From Botryotinia globosa (Eukaryota; Ascomycota; Leotiomycetes; Helotiales; Sclerotiniaceae), in the NCBI GenBank assembly GCA_014898425.1, contig RCSZ01000001.1, positions 3,472,001 through 3,536,000 of the forward strand: DNA of 64,000 nt, given 5' to 3'. The stretch's first letter is position 1. Each line of letters starts with the position of its first letter. The position numbers and the translations under genes were made by a program. The notes beneath the pieces are model-generated. The model saw only the letters and a program-made list of their open reading frames with translations, did not search any database and was not told the origin of the DNA. This document shows, in pieces, positions 36,879-49,107 of this stretch.

Positions 36879-37224
36879 TGTTAGGGCTTAGTAATAGAGA
36901 GTATAATTATTAGAAAGGGTCTAATAATCTTAGTAGAAGATTATATAAGAAAGTATATTAGATTTTACTCGAAATTAATCTTATACTCTAATCTATTTAA
37001 AATATATCTAGCTATTTATAATTTATTTTCTCAAAATTCTAATATTATGATTATATCAATATTCCTTTTCATAATATTATTGATTATAAACCTATTATAA
37101 ATTAAACTAATAATCCTGAAATTAAATTCTATTAATATCAACTTTCTAATAATTGCTAAATAATCGGCCCTTACAGTAGTAGTCCTAGGATTATTCGGCT
37201 GACTAACTATGTCCTGCGCTGACA
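36879..37224. mobile_element. Solo LTR (346 bp) with 5-bp target duplication
   Basis: Starts TGTTAGGGCTTAG and ends GCGCTGACA, the TG...CA ends of an LTR. The flanking bases AAAAG (36874-36878) and AAAAG (37225-37229) are identical. No second LTR or internal domain adjoins, so the element was lost by LTR-LTR recombination. Start and end keep normal GC while the middle is AT-rich. Family (copia or gypsy) cannot be told. Confidence 0.8.
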
Positions 37225-37739
37225 AAAAGATTAAATAGTTCTAATATAGTTCAAACAATTCAGAGAATTGAAAATTTAAAAAGGGTTTAAATAATTAAAA
37301 GATCAAATAGTATAGCATCAAAAGAAGAATCTATTCGATACTATTAATAAGCATTGTAAACTCATTTTTTATTGGGTTATTATGAAGGTGGTTAATTTCG
37401 GCCTCTTTTTTGTCCTAATGAAATGATTAGAAAACGCATGACTTCGCGTATTTAGCGCGATCAAAATACGCCCACTCTTAATTTATCGCGTCGCGCATCG
37501 TCGTCCTCTTCCTTATCGAGTCCATCTTTTCCTTTCCCGAAGTTTTTAAGCTCAAGATCAAGCACGATTGAATCTTTCGGAAGAAGAAAAATTATAGAGT
37601 CCCTGTTAATTAACTTGCAGATGCTCCAAATTACAGGAAAATCACAAATGCTCATTCTACCTTATTTATCCAAACCATCTCCCATTTTCGACAACACGCA
37701 AGCCTGAGACGTCAGCCAGCGGAAATTCAAGCCACGAAA
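37225..37739. other. Right edge of AT-rich island and srs2 upstream region
   Basis: The minisatellite unit continues to about 37310. GC content returns to normal from about 37430, where the helicase promoter must lie. No gene seen. Confidence 0.5.
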
Positions 37740-40700
37740 ATGACCATTGATAGCCTTCTCAAGGGCCTCAATGCTTCACAAAAAGCCGCAGTCTCATCAC
37801 AAGCAGATACCCTCGCTATATTGGCAGGGCCAGGAAGCGGGAAAACACACACTCTGACGTCGCGAACGGCTTGGTTATTGCAACAAGGATTGCAACCTGG
37901 TAATATAATAGTGGCAACGTTTACGGTCAAGGCAGCTCGAGAGATGAAAGAAAGAATTGGGAAGTTGATAGGAAATGGATTGGAATCGAAGTTAATACTG
38001 GGAACATTTCATAGGATTGCGCGAATATACCTGGCACAATACGGACATTTAATAGGGATTCGAAAAGGCTTTGGAATCGCAGATTCAAATGATTCTCTAG
38101 CCATCATCAAAAGAATTGTGAAGCGGAAGGACCTGAATATAGAACCAAAAGTCGCGCGATCTCGCATAAGCTCCTTAAAAGCAAAGGGCTCCGCATCTGC
38201 GAGCAAAGTCCCCGAGGCCAAGAAGAAAACTGTAGATACGCAAGAATTCGAGATTGTACACGCCGAATACCAAGAAACCTTGGAGCTTTCGAACTTGCTC
38301 GACTACGACGATTTACTTGTCAGATGTGTCGAGCTTTTACGACTCCATCCCTCCTGTGTATCAAACATTGAAGCCGTTTTGATCGACGAGTTTCAAGACA
38401 CAAACCTGGTGCAATTTGATCTCATGCGATTATTTGCTGTATCTCAAAAACGAATCACTATTGTTGGAGACCCCGATCAAAGCATATATAGCTTTCGAGC
38501 TGCCGAAATCAAAAACTACAAACGAATGATTACACAATATCCAGATACAGTTACCATCTCATTAGAGGAAAATTACCGGTCATCGGGCGCCATACTACTT
38601 ACAGCACTGAATGTGATTGAGCAAGATTCATCCAGAATTGCAAAGTCTCTTTTGCCTACTCATGTTGTTGGCACACGCCCGGTTCTCCGCAAACTCGCAA
38701 CTGCTCAGAAGGAAGCAGACTGGATCATTCAAGAGATACAAAGGATAATGGGTATGACGGGCGACCTATTAGACTTGAATGACTTCGCTATTTTGTTAAG
38801 ATCTTCGGCACTTTCAAGAATAATTGAAAGCTCGTTAGGCAAAGCAGGTATAGCCTACCGTATGGTTGGTAAGCATCATCTCTTCTACCAACTGTGCATC
38901 TTATAGCCAGATCAGCGCTTCCTTTTGAAAGGCAGCTACGTGATTGACCTTTGGCTAACGTATTGCAGGCGGTCTTCGATTTTATGATCGTATAGAAATC
39001 AAAACGTTATTGGATTACTTGAGAGTGATAAACTTACCTGATCATAATGATGCTTTGGCGAGAATCATCAACACTCCCTCGAGAAGAATCGGCGACGTAA
39101 CCATAAAAGCTCTTCTCGAAGAGGCAGAGCAATCTAAACTAACCCTTTGGTCATTAATCCTCAAATCCGTGCAGGGAAGACGCGCAACAAAAACCAAGCT
39201 TACATCGTCAGTTGAGAGAAATCTCTCGGTCTTTGTTGATATCATCTTGACGGGTATGAAGAAAGTTGCGGATCCCTCAAACAAGGAGAATTCGATTGTA
39301 AAGATTTTGGAGTTTATTATAGAGAAAACATCTTACGAGACCTGGCTTGAGGAACACCGCGGTGACATTACTAAGGCACAGTGGGACAATGTGAAAGAGC
39401 TTATGACTCAGGCTGCAGACTTCCAAGAGCTTATATCCAATGGTCATGAGGATGAATCGCTCCCTCAAATCGATGGTTTGAAACAAGAAGATGCTTCCGA
39501 TTCCCTCTCTCGATTTTTAGCCAATGTAGCATTGGCCTCGGAAGTAACGAAGGAGGAAGACAAAACACATAACACACCTCAAGTCACAATATCTACCATA
39601 CATGCTGCTAAAGGTCTAGAATGGCCAATAGTCTTCATTCCTGGTGCATATCAAGGCATCATACCACACTCTAGAGCAGAGGATACTGACGAAGAACGGA
39701 GATTATTATATGTAGCTATGACTCGAGCTAAGGCTTTACTTAACATGAGTTGTCCCCTCAAAAACACATTGCAAGAGTTGACAACAACTTGTCCCTTTCT
39801 CTCTGCCCGTGGCCTCAGAGCACATTTGGACTACAAGGGCCCTTCGCTACGTTCGAATACTGTTCAGTGCCTGGCTCAGATCCTTCGGCGACCATTTCCG
39901 ACTAGAGAATCAATCGCCGAATCTTCTGCTTGTCTCGAACGAACTGAGGATACATATTACCCCTTGGAACCGGAGAATGATAAAGAGGACGAGTCGAAAT
40001 GGAATGTCGGTAATGGTAACCCCAATTTCACTATGGGTCAGCGACCTGCCAAACGTCGACGTGCTGATATAGCGGACCAAACGGGAAGCATTTCGAGTGT
40101 GGTTTATAACAACACTCCTACGACAACCATGGAAAGAGCCTCCAAGTTTACCTTGAGTGGCGGATTCGTTAGTGCCGGCTCTCATCTTCAGGTTCTTGGC
40201 GAACAATCATCGAATCAAACCAGGGGTGAAATCAAATCATCTTCAACAATCGAGAAGACCAAAGGCACTAAAAAGTCAACTAAAGGCCCAGCTACTGGCC
40301 AAGGTACACTCTTGGGGTTCTTGGGGAAGCAAGAGCCACAAAAAGAGACTAAGCCAGCGCCCATAGTCGATGATTATCGAGAAGAAAAGATCAGGGCTAT
40401 TGCGCAATTACATAGACAGCGAAACACAACCTCCGAAGGACTGGTGCAATTGACGTCGCAAAATGATAGCGAAACTCTACCTCCACTTTTTTCCGGACAT
40501 CGTCTAGGAACGGCTGCTGCCCTATCTCGACCAAACATTAATCGAATGCAAGAAAAACAGGACGATAGCTATGTATTCCTGTCTAGCTCTCCACCGAGAG
40601 CAAAACAACCTAGAATACTTGCTGAACCGGCGCCAGAAGTCTCTGCCCCTGGTCTAACAGCAAAACCTGCAATCATGTCGTTGGTTCGTCCGGCGAGAAC

Positions 40701-40839
40701 AATGCATACCACTAGCATGTCAATAGCACAAGGATCGAGCGGCGCCAAAAAGACACTTGGTGTCAAAAGGAGCATGAATGGCTGGGCCAATCGTACAACG
40801 CAGCCTTTCGTCCCCCCAACTAGGAAAAGAGAGAACTAG
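37740..40839 (+). CDS. srs2: UvrD-family DNA helicase, Srs2-type, 999 aa
   Basis: 3'-5' SF1A helicase that strips Rad51 filaments and limits recombination at forks; nuclear. Exons 37740-38868 and 38969-40839 (3000 nt, in frame). Helicase motifs in order: Q motif LNASQKAAV (10-18), Walker A AGPGSGKT (29-36), Walker B LIDEFQDTN, motif III GDPDQSIYSFR, motif IV ENYRSS, motif V STIHAAKGLEW and motif VI RRLLYVAMTRAK. The ~350-residue C-terminal tail is disordered in composition. It contains Q821-GTLLGFL, close to a PCNA-interacting box (Q-x-x-L-x-x-F-L), and later a hydrophobic/acidic DDSYVFLSSSP, a possible SUMO-binding motif. Both are inferred from sequence and fit the known PCNA/SUMO contacts of yeast Srs2. 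The start gives the expected short N-terminus. Confidence 0.94.
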
Positions 40840-42910
40840 GTGATGCTTATGAGGAATGATGGTCTCGGATAGTTTTGGATTTGGAAATCGCTGTAACATA
40901 GTCCCGTTATGACATATTCTATGCGCGATGAATATAGGGGAGATACCTCCACTGGTGTGGATTGGTGGAGTATTGTATTTGCTCATGGGTCTGTCTATAT
41001 ACTGCTTAATGCTTAATGAATATATGGTTATGGGATCTGATCTGCTCTGACATGATTTGATTCCTCTTCAACTGCATTGGTCGTGAACACGTCATTCTTT
41101 CCGTTTGCATAGTGAGTGCATCGCTTTGATTGCTCTTTTGGTCGAAAATACTATTTATTCTTCATTTGTTTATACTGGAGGTTATTATAGCCCGGTGATT
41201 TGTAGATGAGTGGATGATCGCTAAATATTAGGAGATACAACTACGAATGTGGTAATGTAATAGTACCTAATGCATGATACCATAGCTTGGTTTGTTTCAC
41301 TAACTCAGGACTTTCTACTATGTGATAAGTTTGAGCATCGTTCCAGTAACCATCGATTAGGACATTCAGATTGCAAAAATTGAATCACTATGCCAAGAGT
41401 CAACCATGCCGATCTAAGGAGGAAGAAACCGACCCAATAAGCGCCACTGCCGCGATATAAATGCAAGACTGATGGACTAACCTTATCAACTACCTACCGA
41501 ATGAAGACACCGTAAAATCAAGCTAAAAACCAGCATAAAATCAAACGCTAGCGCGTATTAACATCCAAACGAAGACTAGGTTATCGCATGATGTGAACAA
41601 GCAAATATATTTATTACAGATGAAAGAGAAATTTCCCACGACGTAAAACGTATCGTATTCTAATTCCCCATAACCAATTTCCCATAGCGAGTCAGCGACA
41701 TCACTTGGAAAAAAACCTAAATATATCACCATATCTCTTTGAGTTTCGAGTTTCGAGTTTTCACACAATATAATACCCGTAACGGACATTTAAAATGCCC
41801 TTCTTATCACCGATGCTACCATCCACTGACTCGCTCGCCCGAGTCGCCCCCCTCCACCGAGAGTCCTCCGGGCAAATATCCTTATCCAGAAACTACCACC
41901 GATCCGGTCAACCTCTCCTCGTCTCGCCTCCCTCTCCCTCTCCCTCTCCCTCTCCCTCTCCGTCTCTCTCCTCCATCCTCGGCACTTCTCACTTCTCACT
42001 TCTCACTTCTCACTCCCCACTCCCCCTTCTGAAACATCCAGCTCTTCTAGTCGCCGATTACTCGCCCATCCATTGCCAAAATGTACACTCCTCCGAAGCT
42101 AACTACACGCACATACCTACCCCAAGAAGATCAAATACAACCCATACCTAGGGATTTGCTGCTAAAAACTTACATCGCCCTCTTTTTTCTCTCGCAGCGG
42201 AGTGGTGTTAATTTCCGATGTACGAAGAATGATAAACATTAATAAGTATCTTTACAGTTTCATGTTCGTCCAATGGAAAGAGACTTATTAATAATTATAC
42301 TTCGTACTCTCAATCTAGGATCCACCAATGATCTCCAATCTGGCACCATTCCTTAGTAGAACTTCCTAAACCTCGGGGCGTCGCCGATCTCAAACCCGTC
42401 GGCAAATACCCACAATCAATCACATCAATCACATCATTCATATACACTAGCAGACGTCATTTTTTCAGAAGATTTCTCGTAATCTCGACTTGAGAACTCA
42501 GACACCAGTCAACCAGTACACACGCGTATTTCCCATTTTGTTACCAACACTTAAAGTATTATTCTACTTGGATGCTACAAAAGTACTCAAGATGAATAAT
42601 TCCAACTGGAGACACGAATGCAACGGATTGACATTGTAAAATGGAGATTAAGGATAACAGGGAACTTGGTGTTCCATGATCAATGCAATTCCTCAAAACC
42701 TCAGACTCTCGGATATCAAAACATTCCACTCCTACCCATTCCCATAAATATGTTGATTGAATAAAATCCCATGTATTCCCAATACGCATTTGAGTATCAC
42801 TTTCCATGAAACCAAAACACTATTCATCCATTCCACCAAGTCCGACTCACTCCGATTCCCAAACTCAAATTCCCAACATGTATATATAAATAAATCTCCA
42901 TGCTCCCAAA
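40840..42910. other. Convergent intergenic region; no convincing gene
   Basis: Between the ends of srs2 (+) and the transcription factor (-). A (CTCTCC)n-type run lies near 41928-41965 and TCTCACTTC repeats near 41990-42015, giving Pro/Ser-rich open frames of up to 118 codons with no domain. I treat these as low-complexity artefacts. Confidence 0.5.
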
Positions 42911-45282
42911 TCAAAAGCTCAAAAGCCTTTTCATATGAGCACCCTTCTCGCAATCGCTAGGAAAAGGAGGGAATTTTCCATTCCTCGACTCAAAAACCTC
43001 TAGGATACTTCTAACCGCAGTATAATAAGTTTCCGCTGTCCTCTCAAACCCAAGCCTATTCCATTCACCCGCATCTACCGCTGATTTGATATCATCCCAA
43101 ACGAATTTCCAATTTTGTATCGCGAGTTTGAATGGGGCAACGATTGAAGGAATAGATGTTGAGGGTAGATGAACCAAAGGATTACAAAATGTCGAGGTCC
43201 ATATATGAACGTAGAGAACTATCGAGTCAGCCTTGTGTATGGTTTAATGCAAGTTGATAGCCTTACTGTGAATGAGCATTTGCATATCTAAAGCAGTTAG
43301 ATTGCGGTTGCATAATGGCATCAGGTCTTCTTTGGCGTTTTCCATAGGAGAAAATAATAAGAGAAAAGCTTCCTTTATCTTTATTTTTGAAATGGGAAAA
43401 CCTGCATGATCCTTAAGATCTTCAAAGTTTGCAGCTTTGAAATACCCCTCATTGCTAGGAAATGGGAGATCGATCTCTGCCCATTGAAGCCTTGGAGTAA
43501 GATTGTTGAAGATTGCAAATGCGTTGTCGAGCATCATCATCACAGTTGCTGTTCTAATATACGATTCTTTACGAATCCAAGTCCTGAATGAAGATTGGTC
43601 TTTGATAACAAATCCAGGAGAATGTTGTACGATATTCAACTCCAAGTAGCGGTATATCTGCCCAATATCAGCTCGGCTTCATGAAAAGATATGATTTGTG
43701 GTACTCACTGATATTAATTTTGCGAAGCGTTGTTGCCTCACCCGTGTTCTTGCTATCTCATTGCCCGTCCAGTATTGCACAACCACAATGAGATAAGCGC
43801 CTTGAAATTCCTCTAATTGGTATTGTAACCATTCTTGTGACAAATTTTTCGTACGCTCAGCATAAGTTTTACCGGGTAAGTCGAATTCGTCGTTGAATCC
43901 ATTTATTGAATAGATGTAGGTTTCAATGATGTCCAAGAGGAGCTTTCCCTTCGCTACCTCATCGGCCGGTTTGGAATACTAAGGTTTCATTAGACATTCA
44001 ACTCTGATATTCATGGAATATGACACGCTTACCATTGCACCAAGACTCATCACCGAAAGTACTAGGGGTAACGCAGCTGTACATGGATTAAAAGTAGCTT
44101 CGTGGACCATAGGTGCATGATGATGCCAATTTTTGAAATATAATTTGATATACGCAGCAATGGTATCGGCAGTTATAATCTCAATTGCTTCCAAAACTTC
44201 TTTGGAGACAGCATTCGGTCCAACAATTGAGCTTGCAGCATATCTCAACTTTTCCCGCATATCATAGGCACGTTGTTCTAGAACATTTCGATCGTTAAAC
44301 ATTCCATCCGGTGACCAAGGAATTAAATTATCCTGAGGAAATTGCCATCCATGCGTTTGTCTTTCAAATGTGTCGAATTCCAAGTTGTGAAGAAAGGCCA
44401 GGTTTTGATCCACATCCATACTCGAAGTGTATCCAAAACTTGCCATATTCTGGTTCATCATGTCTCCTGTGGCCCATGGCTGAATTGTATTATGAGGAAC
44501 CAAGCTTGTGTATTCCGCAGTTCTTTCCTTTGGACTACTCCCTGTCGAAGTTTTTGGAAATTCGCGCATAAACTCTGCCTCATTTGGAAAATTCAATAAG
44601 AAGCCAATGGAATTTCGATCTGATGTAGGTTCCGGAGTGGTCGATGGGGGTGTTAAAGACCGGGGAGCTGGCGTTTCCGGGCTTGCAGAAGTTTTTATCG
44701 ATGAAGCGGAATCTTGAACATATTGTCAACGATATCGCAAACTTTCTTCCAGTGGAAATTAACGACATACTGGTACCCCAAATTTTGATACAACGCCTTC
44801 CAAACTCCTTGCATTTGCGACATGGTACTTCATTGTCACATTTGACCTTCAGCCTCGAGCATTCATTGCAAGCGTGTCGTTTCCGCCCTCGTTCTAGGGA
44901 ATCTGGGATGGCGGCTGATCCGCGAAGTTCGCATCTGCTAAAATGATCTCGGAGAACATCGCTATGATATATTGTCAGTATGAGTATTGAAGAGTATGCA
45001 AAGATACGCGCTTCTGTATCTCTCGGGTACTTGCCTGCGTTTGAAAGTTTTGGTACAGAATATGCAGCTGAATGGTCGAACACCGGAATCTAGATTTCGC
45101 ACACGTCAGGAAACTCTCCACATTCGATGACAGCATAAGATCGTCGCTTGAGTATCTCGGGCTTTGGGATGGGGAGAATACATACGTTGCTGTTGATGTC
45201 GAAGTAGATGTGCCTTGCGTTGGAATTTCTTGCCACACTGGTTACATTCAGATAGACTTTGAGTCTGGCTTTGAGCCTCCAT
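42911..45282 (-). CDS. Transcription factor with two C2H2-type fingers and a Zn2Cys6 cluster, 663 aa
   Basis: Exons: 45282-45186, 45089-45035, 44961-44771, 44712-44033, 43978-43709, 43657-43267, 43218-42911 (1992 nt, in frame). Finger 1 has C13, C16, H29 and H33. Finger 2 has C41, C44, H57 and C61, so its last ligand is Cys. The Zn2Cys6 cluster C82-x2-C-x6-C-x5-C-x2-C-x6-C108 follows directly. The rest (about 200-663) is helical and resembles the fungal-specific transcription factor regulatory domain (IKLYFKNWHHHAPMVHEATF is typical of its start). Intron 2 (45034-44962) begins GC rather than GT. An in-frame upstream ATG at 45375 exists, but the 45282 start puts the first finger near the N-terminus, as usual. 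Nuclear regulator; targets unknown. Low similarity to named factors that I can recall. Confidence 0.88.
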
Positions 45283-47830
45283 TTTGACGGAACCATTGTG
45301 GTGGGAACGTGGAACTTCGGATGTTAAGAGATATGATTCTAAGGTTCTTGCGCAAGAGAATTTGTGGGGAAACAACGTTCACTGAATGGGGTTTCGCTCC
45401 TGCCGAAGCAGGGCTAAGAGGAAGAAGTAAGAATGCTAAAGAGCAGGTTAGACATAATTACTAGATGGAGTGTTAGTACGATGTAGAGTAGACCCAAAAG
45501 TGTCGGAATGCAGAAATAATAGTAAGATTAGATAGTACATACTCCATACATACTCGGTAATGATGGATTAAGAGGCTAGCTTACAAGGTTAGTCTGATAC
45601 GAAGGGCCATTTCAAATTACTAGGACAATTTAGATGGCCGAACACTGCGTGCGGCGGAAATCCTTTCAGAATCTTACAACCTAACCACCTTGGGTAGTAA
45701 AAATAAACACTTTTTCCCCCCTGACGCGTAGACCCTAGATCCTTAATTACTCGGAACGCCTCTGAACTACCAATAACCGCCGTTGTTGTGCGCTATACCG
45801 CTACTGCCACAATACCACCGCTATATACCCAGATGTTGAGCTGGGGAACGCTCACTATGTACGAACTTATTTGCTAATAGGGTTTGGGATTTTGGGTAAG
45901 GTTAAAGCTAATTGGAGTCATGGAGGAGAAGAAGCTAGCTTTAATAGGCATATAATGTATGATTAGAACGACGCCGGGGCCTTTAGGGGTATGGCTGGTC
46001 CAATGGTAACCATGCCCTGAAAATAAAATTCATTTTTCTCAAGGTGTATACTACTTTGTATGCATATTAAGCACCAAACAATAGAAATATCGTATATCGT
46101 ATATCGTACAGAGCAAAATCATCTCCGTAGATAGCCAAAAGGAAGTGTCGAATCACAATTAAGCGGAGATGAAGGGGTATTTTTGTTTTTAGGTAAAAAT
46201 TAATTGGCCGGCTCCTACAAATCCAGCAAACCAGTACACCAGGCATCAAATCAAGATCAAAATATAAACAATGAATTAAATCCATGTTATTTCCTGAAGC
46301 TTCGACCCACGCGCTTATTTCAAACAGGATATACTCCGTTCAAAAACTTGGTCATTGGTCGTTGATCTCATCGCGAAATTTCCATTTCCATTTCCAGCCC
46401 CGCCTAGATACAATCAGTGCCAACTGCTATCAGCCCAAACACCTTTTCACACCAAAACTCATTATTTGTAATTATAGATTTCTTTATAATTTATAATATA
46501 ATATAAATATTTCTTTATATTCATTGATTCATTTTTTATAAAAATATAATAAAAATAAAACGAATTATTTTTCACAAATTTTTATCAATTAGATTATATA
46601 GATAGAAAGTTAGAGTATTTTTGAAATAATTAAATTTATTAGTAAAGCAAGTGAAAATCAAGTAACTTTTTTAATTTTTTAATTTAATTATATAAATTTT
46701 TATAATATAAATTTTTGAGAGGTTTGAAATTTTGAAAATATTAATTATTTTTATAAGAACTTTATAAAAATAAACTTTCAGATAATTTGAATTATAGATT
46801 ATAAAGATTTTTAGTGTGAAAATGGATTTCGGCTAATAACAGTTGACTACATAGTACTGTACAGCGCGTTAAGCTACATCTCGAATATCCACTCTCTGAA
46901 TCCTACTGCTTTTTTAATCTCAGAGAATAGTTCTACCTGAGTATTCCTTGAACTATTCACCTCTGAGCTTTTTACTTTCCAACCTCCTCCCAAGCAATTT
47001 GTAACGAAAGATGGACATAATATGTAGGGACCCTGTGACATTACGGATAACGGCCACCATGGCCAGTAGGTATATTATCATCAATAACTATTGTGGCCAA
47101 GTGAGCACTTCAGACGCGAGTTGGAACATTGCGTGCGACCAACTCCGTGTATCGGCTTGTACTCCGGTTGGGAAAATTCACATGGAAGAAGGGAAGGACT
47201 TGATACGGGAAGCCCGTCAAACTCATTATCATCCATGAAAGTTGTGGAGTAGGTACCCTTTGACACATTGCATTCGGGATACCTTCGGATTCTTGGTGTA
47301 GCATATTATGTGTAAGTGCACAAGGAATATCCAGCTTGGCACTTCTTCAGATTCGTAAAGACTCCCATGAAAATTTCGCCCTCGCCTCCAACTACGCGAA
47401 AGCATATTTTCTAGATACGTAGGCAACAAATTAATTTCAGCAAGTTTGAAATATGGAATTTTGATGGATCCATCGCAGCGCTTAAGATCAGGCATTGGGC
47501 ATTGGGAAATGTGTTTGATGGAAATTAAGGACGCCTTAAGCAGTGGAGATGGAAAGCGTTTTGTCGATTTTGATAGCAAATTTGGGCACTGCTCAGATAT
47601 CCAAAAACATAAGTCACGAAAAAGAGAAGCTATATGTGATATCTTTTCTAATAAACGTGTCATAAAGCCATGCAGCCATGTGCTCATTCAACCTCTTCAT
47701 CCCTCCATCCCGTAGTTGAATCGTCAATCCTTCAAGCCTAAATGTGTTTTGTGAAACCATGCTGTCATAAAAAGATAAGGAAAGCCATGAAACCATATGC
47801 TCATTCACCTCTCCATCCAAAGTTGAATTA
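45283..47830. other. Intergenic region including an AT-rich patch; no gene seen
   Basis: Upstream region of the transcription factor, then strongly AT-rich sequence at about 46485-46820. 47658-47735 and 47776-47850 are imperfect direct repeats that include the end of the broken gene to the right. An open frame of 152 codons (47229-47687, minus) has no domain and unconvincing composition. Confidence 0.5.
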
Positions 47831-49107
47831 TCAATCCTTCAATCCGAGATGCTCCAAGGACTCTATGATTTCGTCGACGAGAGCGCCCATATATCGCTCA
47901 CGATTCCTACTCGCAACTGCAAGATCCCTCGCATGCTCCATCCAGGCGGCTTTTGCTGAGTCCAAATCAGTAGCAACGTTGAACTTTTCCCACAAAACAC
48001 GAGGTGATATGAAATCCACCTGATCGCCACAAAACTCTCTCGTTGACTCATCGAATGCCTTGATATTTTCGCGAGCTATTTTCAGTACTTTTAAAGTCGC
48101 CGAAAGAATCTTCATTTCCTCGAAAATCTCCTTTGGAGTGATGGACCAATTGTCCATGATTCTAGTCACTGTCTCCAGGGCAGTGTTTGCGATTTCAGTT
48201 TGATCTTGGCCTTCGTCAATCGTCTTTAGCAGGTAAGCTGCCTCTGCCAAAAAAGCACGACGCAATCTGTGCTCGATAAACATATCTGCTTCCATGATTT
48301 GCTTCTTCAATGCAAGCAAAATGCCAGTACTGATTTTTTTTCAAATCCTGGCCAAAGCTCGGCGATTTCCTTGTTCATAGCCTCTGCATCTTCCTCACCG
48401 AAATCTTCGTTCTCGTTGTCAAGGAATGCCATCAGAGCTGTGCTTGGCATGTGCTTGAGTCTCTCCTTTGATTGCTTCATGATAACCAATAATTTCTGAA
48501 GTCACCATGTTTCCGATGTTTTCAGATATGAAGTTAGATGGAAGGAAATGCTGTTCTTGGGAGGTGAAACGGGCATCAGTACTATCTTAGTAGTATCTCG
48601 GGCTTGTTTTGTCGACAACGCTGCCGGTGGTGCGTTCAGAACCGCTTCTTTAGCAGCCAGCTTGTTCCATCCTGCGACTCTCCCATCCCTAGTTGTCGAA
48701 CCAGCACGATACCTAGCTAAATAGAATGAATACCTTTGATTGGGAAACGATCGTTGGGAGACAGAGACCATTTAGTGCAGGCTCCTCCAAGATGAGAGCG
48801 TACAGTTCTGTTCTGTTCGGCCCTTCCTTCCCGTCATCTGATAACTGTGGTGTTACTACCAGATATGGAGCAATTGATCCAGCCAAGTCAGCCTTGTTGC
48901 CGTCTTCAGCCTTTGTCCCAACAACACCTCTCTTTTTGTCGTTGGACTATTCTTCTCGATAGCAGCCGGCAGGTTAAGAAACGTAATTCCGACGATCAAA
49001 TACTTTCGAACCTCAGCGGTTTCCGTCGAAAGTCCCTTTTCTAGCAAACTCAAGCTCAAAGAAGTTCTGTGAGTCTCAATCCCCTCCTTTTCCAAATCCT
49101 CCACCAT
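47831..49107 (-). pseudogene. Broken hypothetical gene (frameshifts and an in-frame stop)
   Basis: Protein-like sequence of even composition runs on the minus strand from MVEDLEKEGIE (ATG at 49107) to LEHLGLKD and a stop at 47831, but not in one frame. The reading moves frame near 48920 (to a segment with LAGSIAPYLVV), again near 48716-48722 (to ARYRAGSTTRDGRVAG), meets TGA at 48504-48502 (...KTSETW* LQKLLVIM...), and shifts at an A8 run (48341-48334) into ISTGILLALKK. Downstream of that 160 codons are open, rich in Glu, Lys and Leu and probably helical. Unrecorded introns could explain some breaks (for example a short intron across the TGA), but not easily all of them. I recognise no family. 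AT-rich blocks lie on both sides, at some distance. Confidence 0.55.

Noticed and set aside
41795..42151. 118-codon Pro/Ser-rich open frame on the plus strand
   Set aside because: It is produced by a (CTCTCC)n run and TCTCACTTC repeats; the parts outside the repeats show no domain or conserved look.
47229..47687. 152-codon minus-strand frame starting with ATG
   Set aside because: No recognisable domain, irregular composition, and overlap with a duplicated segment; too weak to call a gene.
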